Positions 25,254 through 36,781 are shown, numbered from the stretch's first letter. The stretch is 62,103 nucleotides of DNA from Opitutia bacterium (GCA_003142615.1 PLMW01000047.1:1-62103); one strand, 5' to 3'. Made by a program: numbers and translations. The notes: a model not told the origin generated them from the sequence alone.

Positions 25254-26315
25254 ATGCCGTTTCCCGCCGTGCTCCACCGTTACGCGCCCTTGCTGGCCGC
25301 CCTCACCCTGCTGTTCCTGCCCGCGCGGCTGGCCGCCGATCTCAGCTGGACGCCGGAAGGCGGCTGGAGGTTCGAAGGCGGCATCGTCTCCGGCCTCGCC
25401 CCCACGGAGAACCGCAACGCGCTTGCACTGATGAACAAGGCGCGCACCGCCGAGGACAAGGGCCATTACCGCTCGGCCCTCAGCGCCTACCAGAAGGTCA
25501 CCAAGAGGTACCCCAATTCCCTTTATGCCCCCGAGGCGTTCTACCACACCGGCTACATCCGGCTGGCACGCCGCCAGTACTTGAAGGCCTTCCGGGCCTT
25601 CCAGGAAATCGTGCTGCGCTATCCGAGCACCTCGAAATTCAACCAGGTCATCGGCGAGCAGTATCGCATCGCCACCGCCCTGCTCGATGGGGCGCGCAGC
25701 CGCGGCTGGCTCCTCCTCCCCGGCTTCCGGAACCGCGAGGGATCGATCGGCCTGTTCGAGCAGATCCTCTACAACGCCCCTTACAGCGAGTATGCGCCGC
25801 TCGCGCTCATGAACATCGCCAAGGCCCACCAGATGCTCGGCAATCCGGAGGAAAGCATCGATGCGCTGGACCGCATGATCAACACCTACCCGAAAAGTCT
25901 GCTGACACCCGACGCCTACCTGCGGCTCGCCCAGGCGTATACCGCCCTGGTCGAGGGCCCCAACTACGACCAGACAGCCACCAAGGAGGCCATCACTTAT
26001 TACGAGGACTTCATGATCCTTTACCCCGGCGATCCCAACATCGCCGCCGCGGAAAAGGGCCTCGCCCAGATGAAGCAGGTGCTCGCCGAGAGCAAGCTGC
26101 GGGTCGGCGATTACTACTTCAAATATCGCAGCAACTACAAAGCCGCGAAAGTCTTCTATAACGAGGCCATCACCGACTATCCCGACTCGTCCGTGGCGAA
26201 GCGCGCCCGCGTCCAGCTCGTCAAGGTGGAAGCCAAGCTGACCGGGACCAAACCGCCCGAGGAACCCTCCGAACCCGCGCCCCCGCCCAGGAAGAAGCGC
26301 TTCCTGTTCTTCTGA
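25254..26315 (+). CDS. BamD-like TPR outer-membrane assembly protein
   Basis: This 353-residue exported protein has a signal sequence ending near ARLAA (residue 28), then repeated TPR helices (ALSAYQKVTKRYPNSLYAPE, FQEIVLRYPSTSKF, ALDRMINTYPKSLLTPDAYL, VFYNEAITDYPDSSVAKRA). This is the YfiO/BamD pattern, which scaffolds beta-barrel insertion. Unlike enterobacterial BamD, no lipobox Cys follows the signal sequence, so it may be periplasmic or held by partners. It ends in a Pro/Lys-rich tail. It lies 9 bp after fabH and before an lptE-like gene, an envelope-building operon. Confidence 0.8.
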   Translation: MPFPAVLHRYAPLLAALTLLFLPARLAADLSWTPEGGWRFEGGIVSGLAPTENRNALALMNKARTAEDKGHYRSALSAYQKVTKRYPNSLYAPEAFYHTGYIRLARRQYLKAFRAFQEIVLRYPSTSKFNQVIGEQYRIATALLDGARSRGWLLLPGFRNREGSIGLFEQILYNAPYSEYAPLALMNIAKAHQMLGNPEESIDALDRMINTYPKSLLTPDAYLRLAQAYTALVEGPNYDQTATKEAITYYEDFMILYPGDPNIAAAEKGLAQMKQVLAESKLRVGDYYFKYRSNYKAAKVFYNEAITDYPDSSVAKRARVQLVKVEAKLTGTKPPEEPSEPAPPPRKKRFLFF

Positions 26316-26374
26316 GCGCCGCGCCGCCCGGGCGGACCCATCGTATGCCACCGCAGGCGCAGCGAAGAATTCCC

Positions 26375-26914
26375 ATGCTCCGGTCCTTCCGCCGGCGGCT
26401 CCTCCCGGTTGCCGCGCTCGCTCCTCTCCTCAGCCTCGGTCTGCTGACCCTGCCCGCCTGCTCGCATTATCAACTCGGCACGAAAGCCAGGCTGGCGTTC
26501 ACCACCCTCTACGTGGCCCCGGTCGAAAATCGCGCCATGCTGCCCCAGACGCAGGCCGTCGTCGCCACGGAAATTCGCGACGCCCTGTTGAAGGACGGCC
26601 GCGTGACGCTGGTAGCCTCGCCCGAGGCGGCCGACGCCACGCTGCGGGTCACGCTGACGGGTTATGAGCGCGAGGTGGCCGTCGCCAGCTCTGTCGACAC
26701 CGGCCTCGCGCGGAAATTTGCGCTCAACCTGCGCGCCGCCTGCACGCTCACCGACAACCGCACCGGCAAAGCGCTGTTCACCAACCGTGAGATCCGGGTC
26801 ACCCAGGATGCCTATACCGACAGCGGCCAGCTGCAGTCCGAGTATCAGGCCCTGCCGCTGCTGGCCGGCGCGCTCGCCGGCAAAGTCGCGCACGCAGTGC
26901 TCGACGCGTGGTGA
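26375..26914 (+). CDS. LptE-like LPS-assembly lipoprotein
   Basis: From ATG 26375 the protein is 179 residues with a basic n-region (RSFRRR), a hydrophobic core and a lipobox LPAC with Cys29. Mature residues include LYVAPVENRAMLPQTQAVVA and LTGYEREVAVASS, the alpha/beta fold typical of LptE. LptE plugs and assembles the LptD barrel that places LPS in the outer membrane. An in-frame ATG at 26345 would add ten residues ahead of the signal peptide. It follows the bamD-like gene by 59 bp. Confidence 0.75.
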   Translation: MLRSFRRRLLPVAALAPLLSLGLLTLPACSHYQLGTKARLAFTTLYVAPVENRAMLPQTQAVVATEIRDALLKDGRVTLVASPEAADATLRVTLTGYEREVAVASSVDTGLARKFALNLRAACTLTDNRTGKALFTNREIRVTQDAYTDSGQLQSEYQALPLLAGALAGKVAHAVLDAW

Positions 26915-27019
26915 GGCGTGGCCGGACCGTCCGTTGCCGCCCGAAACCGTGCGACCACGTGCTGGACAAAAGCGCCGGAGTCATTCGTCATGGGTCGTTA
27001 ATCATTGAGCACCCCTCCA

Positions 27020-27673
27020 ATGCTCCCGCCCTTGCTCGTCCCGTCCATCCTCGCCGGAGACCACGCACGCCTCGCCGATAGTGCGGCGCTCGTCGCCCGC
27101 CTCGGCCTGCCGCGGATCCACCTCGACATCATGGACGGGCACTTCGTGCCCAACCTCACCTTCGGTCCCGGCACGGTCGCCGCGCTGCGCCAGTCCTCCC
27201 GGCTCTTTTTCGAAGTGCACCTGATGCTTGACGAGCCGGATCGCTACGTCGAGCCGTTCGCCGCGGCGGGCGCCAGCCTCATCAGCATCCACATCGAGCC
27301 GTCCTACGACCACGCGGACACGCTGACGCGCATCAAAAAGCTCGGCTGCCAGAACGGCATCGTGCTCAACCCTGGCACGCCGGCGGCGGCCGTCGAGCCG
27401 CTGCTCAACCGGGTGGACCTCGTGCTGGTGATGACGGTGCAGCCCGGTTTCGGCGGCCAGTCCTTCCGGCGCGACATGCTGCCCAAGCTCGAACAAATCG
27501 CCGAATGGCGCCGCACCCGCGGCCTGAACTTCCGCCTCGAGGTCGACGGCGGCATCGACCTCGCCACCGCGGCCGAGTGCCGCGCCGCCGGCACCGACAC
27601 GTTCGTGGCCGGCACCTCGTTCTTCGGGGCTCCCGATCCCGCGGCCTTTGCGGCGGCGTTTGCGAAACTGTAG
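27020..27673 (+). CDS. rpe: Ribulose-phosphate 3-epimerase
   Basis: Rpe interconverts ribulose-5-phosphate and xylulose-5-phosphate in the pentose phosphate pathway. ATG 27020 gives 217 residues starting MLPPLLVPSILAGDHA, the family's usual N-terminus; an earlier TTG at 27005 is less likely. The TIM-barrel motifs are LDIMDGHFVPNLTFGP, FFEVHLML, VMTVQPGFGGQSF and LEVDGGID, which hold the catalytic Asp and metal-binding His residues. It stands 105 bp after the lptE-like gene. Confidence 0.95.
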   Translation: MLPPLLVPSILAGDHARLADSAALVARLGLPRIHLDIMDGHFVPNLTFGPGTVAALRQSSRLFFEVHLMLDEPDRYVEPFAAAGASLISIHIEPSYDHADTLTRIKKLGCQNGIVLNPGTPAAAVEPLLNRVDLVLVMTVQPGFGGQSFRRDMLPKLEQIAEWRRTRGLNFRLEVDGGIDLATAAECRAAGTDTFVAGTSFFGAPDPAAFAAAFAKL

Positions 27674-27696
27674 CAGCGGCGGCCGGTTCCGTTTTC

Positions 27697-28152
27697 ATGC
27701 CCGAGGAAACCCTGCCCGATGGTTATCTGATCTCCGACGATCCCGCGCGGCTCGATGTCGCCGCCATTCACGCCTATCTCACGCGTAGCTATTGGGCGGC
27801 GGGCATCCCCCGCGAAATCGTCGAACACGCGGTGCGCGGCTCCCTCTGCCTCGGCCTCTACACCGCCGCCGGTGAGCAGGTCGGCCTGGTCCGCGTCGTC
27901 ACCGATTACGCGACCTTTGCTTGGCTGTGCGACGTCTATGTGCTCGAGCCGCATCGCGGCCGGGGTTTGTCGAAGGCGCTGATGCGCGCGGCCCTGTCGC
28001 ACTCCCGGCTGCAGAGCGTGCGGCGCTTCACCCTGGCCACCCGTGATGCCCACGGGCTCTACGCGCAATTCGGCTTCACGCCGGTGGCGAAGCCCGAGAG
28101 CCAAATGGAAAAGCGGCAGCCGCAGCCCTGGCAGCAGCCGGCTCCGACGTAG
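27697..28152 (+). CDS. GNAT-family N-acetyltransferase
   Basis: This 151-residue protein starts 23 bp after rpe. It shows the GNAT acetyl-CoA-binding motif A in CDVYVLEPHRGRGLSKALMR (near residues 78-97) and the C-terminal DAHGLYAQFGFTPV. The N-terminal LTRSYWAAGIPREIVEHAV is typical of the YjhQ-like subgroup. The acceptor is unknown. It is likely co-transcribed with rpe. Confidence 0.85.
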   Translation: MPEETLPDGYLISDDPARLDVAAIHAYLTRSYWAAGIPREIVEHAVRGSLCLGLYTAAGEQVGLVRVVTDYATFAWLCDVYVLEPHRGRGLSKALMRAALSHSRLQSVRRFTLATRDAHGLYAQFGFTPVAKPESQMEKRQPQPWQQPAPT

Positions 28153-28220
28153 GCGCACGCAGTTCGCAACTTGGTGTGCCCGATTCCGCTGCATTCGCCG
28201 GAAAATTACGGCGGGTTGAT

Positions 28221-28278
28221 TTAATTCAGAAACCAGGAAGCCACGATCTCCTTCCTGGCTGTTTGGCTTTGGAATTAA
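28221..28278. terminator. Nested inverted repeat between convergent genes
   Basis: TTAATTC (28221-28227) pairs with GAATTAA (28272-28278), enclosing CCAGGAAG (28233-28240) paired with CTTCCTGG (28251-28258). A-rich sequence on the right gives a T run when read leftward. It lies between the ends of the GNAT gene and the solute-binding gene and can act as a two-way terminator. It shares the ATTCAGAAACCAGGAAG word with other repeats in the window. Confidence 0.6.
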
Positions 28279-28308
28279 AAAACTTGGCGTCCTTTGCGTG
28301 AGGCTCCT

Positions 28309-29943
28309 CTACCGCTTCGCGTGGGCCAGCTCCGCCGCACGCTGGTATTGCTCGCGGAAGAGCTTCCCCAGCCGCCGGGCCAGCGCGACCTCCTCGAGTT
28401 TGTTCTTCGAGCCCAGCGCCGTCTTGATCTCGCCCGCGGCCTTGTCGTAGTCGACCGCCGACATGTCCTGCAGCACGGCCATCGCCTGATCCGGCTTTCC
28501 GGCGGCGATGATGGCGCGCCAGGCCGCGACGAGCTCCGGCTGGTCGTCCTGGCACATGACCCGGATAATGAACGCCAGCTCCCGGAAGAGCCCGCCGGTC
28601 CACTCCTCATGATAGATGAGCTGGTTCTTCTCCGCGAATGGCGAGACGCCGGGATCGCTGCGAAACTTTTTCCAATCCTCCTGCGCGTAGAAGTCGCGCC
28701 GCACCGGCAGGCGCCGCAGGTTGTATTGCTCCGGTCCGCCCGGCGTGCCGGGCTTGAAGTTCCACAGCTTCTGCGCGTCCAGCGACAGCACCCAGTCGAT
28801 GAACGCCAGCGCCACCGCGCGGTTTTTCGCCCCGCGCAGGAGCGCGATCGGGTCGACCGAGCTGACCGTGCCGCCGGCGGGCGAGACGAACACCAGCCGG
28901 TCCGAACCGCCGCGGCGTCGTTCCGCCTCCGCCTGCTCCCGGCCGTAGAAGTCGATGCACATGCCCGCGGCGCAGTTGCCGTCGGCCACGTCGATCGGCA
29001 CCTTCTGCGAGGAGTCGGTGAAATAGCGCGCGTTGGCGCTGATGAGCTGCACATGCCGCAGGCCCTCGATCCAGCCCTCGTGGACCGCCTTGGCCACGGC
29101 CGTCTTTTCATCGAGGCCGGAAATCCGGTCGGCCGCGACCATCAGGTCCAGCAGCCGCTCCTGCATCTGCTGCTGGATGACGTTCTCGAACGCCTTGGCC
29201 ATCGAGCTGCTCTTCGTCGGGTCGGCGAGGGCCACCTCGCCCCGCAGGCGTGGATCCTGCAGGTCCGCCCATTGCGTCGGCGGCTCCTGGATGCCGAGCC
29301 GGGCGAGCGACTCCTTGCTGTAGAGAATGCCGTAGTTGCTCAGCACGGTGCCGACCCACCGGCCCTGCTTGTCCCAATATGCCTCGCCGGCGTAAAACAG
29401 CGGGATGACGCTTTCGGTGAACCATTCCGGATGCCGTTCCAGCACGCCGCAGTCGATGAGGTGTCCGGCCTGCGCCTGTTTTTCAAAGTCATAGGTGCCG
29501 CCGCCGAAAAAGAGGTCGATGCCGCAATCCACGCCGGAGGCCAGAAACGCCCGCCGGGCGGCCTCGGCCGGCGTGTCTTTGGCGGGCGACGGACCGGGTT
29601 GGACGCGCGGATTGGCGAAGGCGTTCGTCACCTCGTTGCTCCAGGTGCGCTTGAGCGTGTGGGTCCAGTAGTTCTGGAACGACGCCGTGTATTCGCCATC
29701 GAGGTAGCGCGTGATCTCGCTCGTGCCGCCGATGACCCGCCAGTCGACGAAAACCGTCTTGCCGGTCTGCTGCCGGTACCAGCGCTGGAAGCCGAGCCCG
29801 AACTCGTAGCGGATGGCCTCGTTGTGCGGCGTGATGATGACCAGCGTGACGTCCGCCCGCACCGCCGCCGGCTTTTTCGTCCGCAGCAGGAACGGCAGGG
29901 CGATCGTGGCCGCCAGGACGAGGAGGATGATCGCGCGTTTCAT
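28309..29943 (-). CDS. ABC transporter solute-binding protein
   Basis: This 544-residue exported protein has an N-terminal membrane or signal segment (MKRAIILLVLAATIALPFLL) without a lipobox. The type II binding-protein fold is indicated by VTLVIITPHNEAIRYEFGLG, FFGGGTYDFEKQAQ and LADPTKSSSMAKAFENV. It is much longer than typical Fe3+ binding proteins (about 340). FLASGVDCGIDLFFGGG resembles the Fe3+/AEP-type group. It is the second gene of a two-gene unit with the ATPase; the permease is missing here and may be the one at 9190. Substrate undetermined. Confidence 0.82.
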   Translation of the reverse strand: MKRAIILLVLAATIALPFLLRTKKPAAVRADVTLVIITPHNEAIRYEFGLGFQRWYRQQTGKTVFVDWRVIGGTSEITRYLDGEYTASFQNYWTHTLKRTWSNEVTNAFANPRVQPGPSPAKDTPAEAARRAFLASGVDCGIDLFFGGGTYDFEKQAQAGHLIDCGVLERHPEWFTESVIPLFYAGEAYWDKQGRWVGTVLSNYGILYSKESLARLGIQEPPTQWADLQDPRLRGEVALADPTKSSSMAKAFENVIQQQMQERLLDLMVAADRISGLDEKTAVAKAVHEGWIEGLRHVQLISANARYFTDSSQKVPIDVADGNCAAGMCIDFYGREQAEAERRRGGSDRLVFVSPAGGTVSSVDPIALLRGAKNRAVALAFIDWVLSLDAQKLWNFKPGTPGGPEQYNLRRLPVRRDFYAQEDWKKFRSDPGVSPFAEKNQLIYHEEWTGGLFRELAFIIRVMCQDDQPELVAAWRAIIAAGKPDQAMAVLQDMSAVDYDKAAGEIKTALGSKNKLEEVALARRLGKLFREQYQRAAELAHAKR

Positions 29944-29987
29944 CAGCGTTCAGATTGATTGCCGCAAAAAACCCACGGCCGGGCACA

Positions 29988-31058
29988 CTACTCCACCAGC
30001 ACCACCACGTCCTCCGGTTCCACGTGGGCATACAGCTCGCCTTGCGCCGCCGGGCCGAGAAAACGCGGATTCAACTCGACGATCTTCAGCGTCAGGCCCG
30101 GGCAGACGAAATCATACTGCGCCATCTCGCCCAGGTAGACCGCCTCGCCGATGATGCCCTGCACGCAGTTCTGCGCCTTCGACTCCCGGCCGAGCCCCCA
30201 GCATTCCGGGCGGATGGACACGGTGACCTCGGCGCCGGCCTTGGGCGGCAGCGTTGGATCACCCAGCACGCCGTCGAAACGGCCGATGGCGGTTTCCACG
30301 CTCGCATTGCCACCGCTGGCGGCGAGCACCTTGCCCGGAATGAAATCGGTCTCCCCGATGAAGTTGGCCACCGTTTTGGTGGCGGGGCGGCGGTAGATTT
30401 CGTGCGGCGCGCCCACCTGCAGGATGCGGCCGCCGTCGAGCACCGCCATGCGGTCGGAAATTGACAGCGCCTCCTTCTGGTCGTGGGTCACGTAGACCGT
30501 GGTCAGCTGGAACTCCTTGCAGACGCGGCGGATTTCCCCGCGCATTTCCAGCCGCAGCCGGGCGTCGAGGTTCGAGAGTGGCTCGTCGAGCAGGAGGCAG
30601 CGCGGCCGGACGACGAGGGCGCGGGCGAGCGCCACGCGCTGCTGCTGGCCGCCGGAAAGCTGGTTGGGCTTGCGGTCGGCGTAGGGACCCATGTGTACCG
30701 ACTCGAGCGCCTCGTTGGCGCGGCGCCGGATCTCGTCGGACGGCACGTCGCGCTCCTCGAGGCCGAAGGCGACGTTCTCGGCCACGGTCATGTGCGGCCA
30801 CAGGGCGTAGCTCTGAAACACCATGCCGGTGTTGCGCTTGTGGGGCGCGAGGCGGGTCACCTCGTCGTCGCCGAAGAAAATCTGCCCCTCGTCCGGGAAA
30901 TAGAAGCCGGCGAGGCACCGCAGCAGCGTGGTCTTGCCGCAGCCGCTCGGGCCGAGGAGGAAAAACAGCTCACCGGGATTGATGGTGAGGTCCAGATGGT
31001 GCAGGGCGACGACCGGGCCGAAACGCTTGGTCAGCTTCTTGATCTGAATGGAAATCAT
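29988..31058 (-). CDS. ABC transporter ATPase (FbpC/PotA-like)
   Basis: From ATG 31058 the protein is 356 residues. Walker A is GPSGCGKTT, the signature is [15 protein letters not shown], Walker B is [12 protein letters not shown] and the switch His is in [10 protein letters not shown]. The C-terminal TOBE domain (about residues 270-356) is typical of iron, spermidine and AEP importers. It lies 44 bp upstream of the solute-binding gene in the same operon. Its natural partner permease is absent nearby. Codons upstream of 31058 are open but carry no ABC sequence. Confidence 0.93.
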   Translation of the reverse strand: MISIQIKKLTKRFGPVVALHHLDLTINPGELFFLLGPSGCGKTTLLRCLAGFYFPDEGQIFFGDDEVTRLAPHKRNTGMVFQSYALWPHMTVAENVAFGLEERDVPSDEIRRRANEALESVHMGPYADRKPNQLSGGQQQRVALARALVVRPRCLLLDEPLSNLDARLRLEMRGEIRRVCKEFQLTTVYVTHDQKEALSISDRMAVLDGGRILQVGAPHEIYRRPATKTVANFIGETDFIPGKVLAASGGNASVETAIGRFDGVLGDPTLPPKAGAEVTVSIRPECWGLGRESKAQNCVQGIIGEAVYLGEMAQYDFVCPGLTLKIVELNPRFLGPAAQGELYAHVEPEDVVVLVE

Positions 31059-31338
31059 CGCTTTTCCCGCGCGAGGGGCGAGGCAACCGGCCGGCTTCCG
31101 CAAAGTCAAAAGAATAACGGCCGCCGCGCGCGGCCAGAGGCCATTCCGCGCGCCGCACGGAATCTGCACACCCTCAGCGAGAGCACATGCGCCGAAGTTT
31201 TCAGGTTTGTCGTAAAACAGCGGGACCCGGCTTCCCTACCAGTCGTAAACAATTTGCCAGCGGCCCGGTTTTGCCTTTTGGCTGTGGGGGACCCGCCGCC
31301 CTGCGCCCCCTGATCAAAAGGACCGTCGCCTCCCCGCC

Positions 31339-31917
31339 ATGCCCGCCACCAAGCAAGTTTTGCCCACATATCAGGACCTTGAGGAGATCATCATCTCCGA
31401 GCACATGATCAAACGGCGGGTGAAGAAGCTCGGCGAGGAGATCTCCGCCGCCTATCCCGAGGAGGAGATCACGGTCGTCGCCATCGTCAACGGCGCGCTG
31501 CTCTTCGCCGCCGACCTGCTGCGCGAGATCCGCCGCCCCATCCGGCTCGACTGCATCCGCGTGTCGAGCTACCGCAACGACACCCGCTCCCTTGGCCGGC
31601 CGGAGATCGTGCACAGCCTGACCATTGACATCACCAACCGACACGTGCTGCTGATCGACGATATTCTCGACACGGGCAAGACGCTGTCGGTCGTCGTCAA
31701 CCTCATCCAGAAACTCAACCCCGCCTCGGTGAGGACCTGCGTGCTGCTCGACAAGAAGGGCCGGCGCGAGGTGGCCTTCGAGGCCGACTTCGTCGGCTTC
31801 CCGATCCCCGACCAGTTCGTCGTCGGCTACGGGCTCGATTTCGCGGAACGCTACCGCAACCTGCCGAGCATCGGCGTGCTCAAGCCGCACCTGCAGAATC
31901 CGCCGGAATGGGCGTAG
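31339..31917 (+). CDS. hpt: Hypoxanthine phosphoribosyltransferase
   Basis: This 192-residue purine salvage enzyme transfers phosphoribose from PRPP to hypoxanthine or guanine. The PRPP-binding motif is VLLIDDILDTGKTL. VAIVNGALLFAADL is the family's N-terminal active-site loop and VGFPIPDQFVVGYGLDFAERYRNL the base-binding end. It is divergent from the ABC ATPase gene. A short run of GTTCAGGGTTTGGAGTTCAG after the stop codon looks like another dispersed repeat word. Confidence 0.93.
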   Translation: MPATKQVLPTYQDLEEIIISEHMIKRRVKKLGEEISAAYPEEEITVVAIVNGALLFAADLLREIRRPIRLDCIRVSSYRNDTRSLGRPEIVHSLTIDITNRHVLLIDDILDTGKTLSVVVNLIQKLNPASVRTCVLLDKKGRREVAFEADFVGFPIPDQFVVGYGLDFAERYRNLPSIGVLKPHLQNPPEWA

Positions 31918-32065
31918 AAAACAGGGTTCAGGGTTTGGAGTTCAGAGTTCCGTGTCGTTTACTGCGCACTAGCATCCGGCGGACGTCTCGCCTCGGCCCC
32001 TCCACCCTTTCTCCTGAAATCCATCTTCCTGTCAGTTAATCCCCAACAACTCGAAAGGAGATCGT

Positions 32066-32491
32066 ATGACCAAGAAATTGTGGCTGGGCGCGGTGGCAGT
32101 GTTTGTGGTGATCGCGGTGTGGGAGACCATCGTCAACATGCTGCTGCTCTCCTCGGCGTATGCGGCGACGGCAAATCTGTGGCGTCCGATGGCAGAGATG
32201 AAGATCTGGCTGTTCTATGTCATCTACCTGTTCGTGGCGTTTTTCTTCACGCTCATCTTCTCGAAGGGCTACGAGGGAAAGGGTGTCGTGGAAGGACTGC
32301 GCTACGGTTTCTATGTCGGCATGATGATGGCGGTCCCGATGGCGTACGGGACGTATGGCTCGATGCCGATCCCCTATTCCCTGGCCCTGCAGTGGTTCCT
32401 CTACGGGCTCATCAAGTATGTTCTTTGCGGCATGGCTGTTGCGCTGGTATTCGGCAAGCAGGCGACCGTCACGCCGGTTAAACCTGCGTAG
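32066..32491 (+). CDS. Four-helix membrane protein of unknown function
   Basis: A strong Shine-Dalgarno sequence (GAAAGGAG) precedes ATG 32066. The 141-residue protein has about four membrane helices: near residues 5-30, 48-68, 80-100 and 108-130. The word KGYEGKGVVEGLRYGFYVG between helices 2 and 3 is distinctive and seems conserved in related membrane proteins, but I cannot name the family. It stands alone with its own ribosome site. Confidence 0.75.
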   Translation: MTKKLWLGAVAVFVVIAVWETIVNMLLLSSAYAATANLWRPMAEMKIWLFYVIYLFVAFFFTLIFSKGYEGKGVVEGLRYGFYVGMMMAVPMAYGTYGSMPIPYSLALQWFLYGLIKYVLCGMAVALVFGKQATVTPVKPA

Positions 32492-32709
32492 GGTGACTGC
32501 CCTGAGGGAATTCCCCTCCTGATCAACTTCAGAGGCGGCTGCAGCCGCGTCCATCTCTCGCTGTTTCGGATTGGATATCCGACGGCCCGGTTGATTCCGC
32601 CACGCCGGGCCTCTCCGGATATGAATACGTATTTTCCGCTTTCCGCTCGTCACACAAGAGAATATACCCAGACAGCGAATTCAGAGCTTTATTAATCAAG
32701 GAGGTCTCG

Positions 32710-33765
32710 ATGTCCACCATCCCCGCCAGCAACATCCGTGATTTTTTGCATCGTTGGACGCGATGTGGCATTTCTGTTTTGCTCGTCCTCGCCGCATGCT
32801 CGCCCGCCACCGCCCTCGGTCAGCCGGAACAGCGCGCGGCCCACAAGACCGATCCAGGGGAAGTCATTGCCGGCGCACCTTTGATCAAGGTCGCGGATTA
32901 CCACATGCGAGAGGAACGCTTCGGCGCCGCCGCAGTCGCCGACAGAGACTACCTTTATGTCATTGGTGGCAGCAATCATGAGGGAACGCCGTTGGACAGC
33001 ATTGAGCGAATTGATTTCCACACGGGCAAGTCGGAAGCCTACGGGCAACTCCGCACCGGCCGTCGCTGGCACGGGGCCGTTCTGCATGAGCGCAAGATCT
33101 ATGTCCTCGGCGGCTTCAACCGGATTATCCCTACTCCCAATTATTTTGAGTCATCGGTCGAAATCATCGATCTCGCCTCGCGGAAGATCACGCTGGCGAC
33201 CGAGATGCCCGTGGCTCGGGCCCATTTCGGGTGCGCGCTCGTGGACGGAAAAATCTACGCCATCGGTGGCGTGATTCAACGCGGCACCAATCGGATCAAC
33301 ACCGAGACGACGGACGTCTACGACATCGCCACCGACAAATGGACGACCGGCATCCCCCTGCCGGCGCCACGCCAGGTGGTGGCGGCCGTCGTCGACGGGT
33401 CGATCATCGTACCCGGTGGTTACACCGGCTACTTCGACCAGACGGCTGTCGCCGATGTGGAACTGTTCAATCCCAAGGAAAAAACGTGGCGAAGTCTGCC
33501 ACCGCTCTGCCAGCCGGTCGCCGCGCATGCCTTAGCCGTTCTCGACCACCGCCTTTACCTGTTTGGCAATGACGTGCCCTCCGAGCAGGTCGTCACCTAC
33601 GATCTTCAGAACAACCAATCCGAATCCCGCCCCCTGCAATTCACGCCCGTCCGGTACTCGGCCGCCGCCGTGCACGACGGCCGGTTCTACGTCGTCGGCG
33701 GGGACCTCCGCGGTCACACCGTCCTGGACAATATCCAGGTCTACGAGTTGAGGAAAGGGCAGTGA
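32710..33765 (+). CDS. Exported Kelch-repeat protein
   Basis: AGGAGG stands 7 bp before ATG 32710. The 351-residue protein has a signal sequence with possible lipobox (VLLVLAAC, residues 23-30). Five to six Kelch-like blades follow, each with a glycine pair: YLYVIGGSNHEG, IYVLGGFNRI, IYAIGGVIQRG, IIVPGGYTGY, LYLFGND and FYVVGGDLRG. It would fold into a beta-propeller outside the inner membrane. Kelch propellers bind proteins or sugars, and sialate mutarotases are one enzymatic group; no specific function can be assigned. Confidence 0.85.
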   Translation: MSTIPASNIRDFLHRWTRCGISVLLVLAACSPATALGQPEQRAAHKTDPGEVIAGAPLIKVADYHMREERFGAAAVADRDYLYVIGGSNHEGTPLDSIERIDFHTGKSEAYGQLRTGRRWHGAVLHERKIYVLGGFNRIIPTPNYFESSVEIIDLASRKITLATEMPVARAHFGCALVDGKIYAIGGVIQRGTNRINTETTDVYDIATDKWTTGIPLPAPRQVVAAVVDGSIIVPGGYTGYFDQTAVADVELFNPKEKTWRSLPPLCQPVAAHALAVLDHRLYLFGNDVPSEQVVTYDLQNNQSESRPLQFTPVRYSAAAVHDGRFYVVGGDLRGHTVLDNIQVYELRKGQ

Positions 33766-33849
33766 TCCGTTCGCGCCCAGCCCATGCGGGGCATCACGCC
33801 GCAAGTGAGAGCTTACCGCTCGCCACTTCATTCAAGAAGGAGCCACACC

Positions 33850-34395
33850 ATGAAATCACTGATCACGTTGATCGCGGTTGCCTGCCTTGTCGGAGCGGCC
33901 TTTGCCGAGCAACCGAACCCGCCGCCCACACCCGGCCCGGAGAACCAGAAGCTGGCCGTCTGGTACGGTGAGTGGACGTATTCGGGGGAAATCCACCCCA
34001 CCCCGCTCGGGCCGGCCTCGAAGTTCACCGGCCGGATGACCGGACGCCCGGTCCTCAATGGTTTCGCGGCCGAGTTCATCTACAACGAGAGGAGTTCGGC
34101 CGGAGAAACGGAGTCGCGCGAACTCTGCTGGTATGACCCGGCGACAAAAAACTACGCCTACGTTTACCTCGGCAACGATGGTTATGTCGAACAGGGCCCC
34201 TTCACGATGAGCGGGGAGGTGTGCACTTGGGAGGCGAAATGCGTCGCCGGAGGCACCCCTTTCAAGATGAAGGGCACGGAAACCATGGCGCCTGACGGAA
34301 TGACTCTCACCCGGAAAGCAGACATCTCCATCGACGGAAAAACCTGGCTGCCGTTCCTCGCGTCCAAGTTCACCAAGGTCAAGGTGTCACCCTGA
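33850..34395 (+). CDS. Exported DUF1579-like protein
   Basis: AAGGAG precedes ATG 33850. The 181-residue product has a cleavable signal sequence (MKSLITLIAVACLVGAAFA). The body (WYGEWTYSGEIHPTPLGPAS, VLNGFAAEFIYNE, LCWYDPATKNYAYVYLGNDG) fits the DUF1579 lipocalin-like family, whose role is unknown. It ends 188 bp before the convergent uvrB stop. That gap holds an 8-bp inverted repeat (ATGGCCAC/GTGGCCAT) and no gene. Confidence 0.75.
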   Translation: MKSLITLIAVACLVGAAFAEQPNPPPTPGPENQKLAVWYGEWTYSGEIHPTPLGPASKFTGRMTGRPVLNGFAAEFIYNERSSAGETESRELCWYDPATKNYAYVYLGNDGYVEQGPFTMSGEVCTWEAKCVAGGTPFKMKGTETMAPDGMTLTRKADISIDGKTWLPFLASKFTKVKVSP

Positions 34396-34583
34396 CGTGG
34401 CGGGTGTTTTTGAACGCCGCCCCCAACCCGTGACTCACCACCAAGACACGGAGAAAAGCAGCCAGTGATGGCCACACGAGGCATAAGAATCCTGAGAATC
34501 CCTTCAGTGCATTCTGGGCAGCTGGTGGCCATTCCGTCCGCAATCCGCACCCCGCTCCCCCGATGAAAACCCTCCCTGCCCAC

Positions 34584-36629
<2,046 letters not shown>

Positions 36630-36636
36630 GATCGAT

Positions 36637-36651
36637 CAGGAAGCCAGGAAG
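36637..36651. repeat. Dispersed repeat copy next to the uvrB start
   Basis: CAGGAAGCCAGGAAG lies 8-22 bp upstream of the uvrB ATG, next to ATCGATC. The same words, in either orientation, occur at 28224-28258, 36782-36893 and 39503-39554. The copy occupies the ribosome-binding region of uvrB, and its GGAAG words may be read on either strand. Confidence 0.55.
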
Positions 36652-36781
36652 GCGGGAAATGGCAACCGGCAAGGAACTCGGTCTGCTGCTGAATTTCGCC
36701 ACGAATGCCCCACGATAAGACGTGTCGGACGGGAATGGTACAGTCGTCGCACGGTTGATAATCAGGCACGACCCTAACTCT

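Noticed and set aside
28294-29958. 554-residue plus-strand frame opposite the solute-binding gene
   Set aside because: Low-hydrophobicity, Arg/Glu/Leu-rich shadow of a recognisable binding protein.
36630-36780. LexA operator upstream of uvrB
   Set aside because: No convincing inverted repeat of a known LexA type; only the dispersed repeat word is present.
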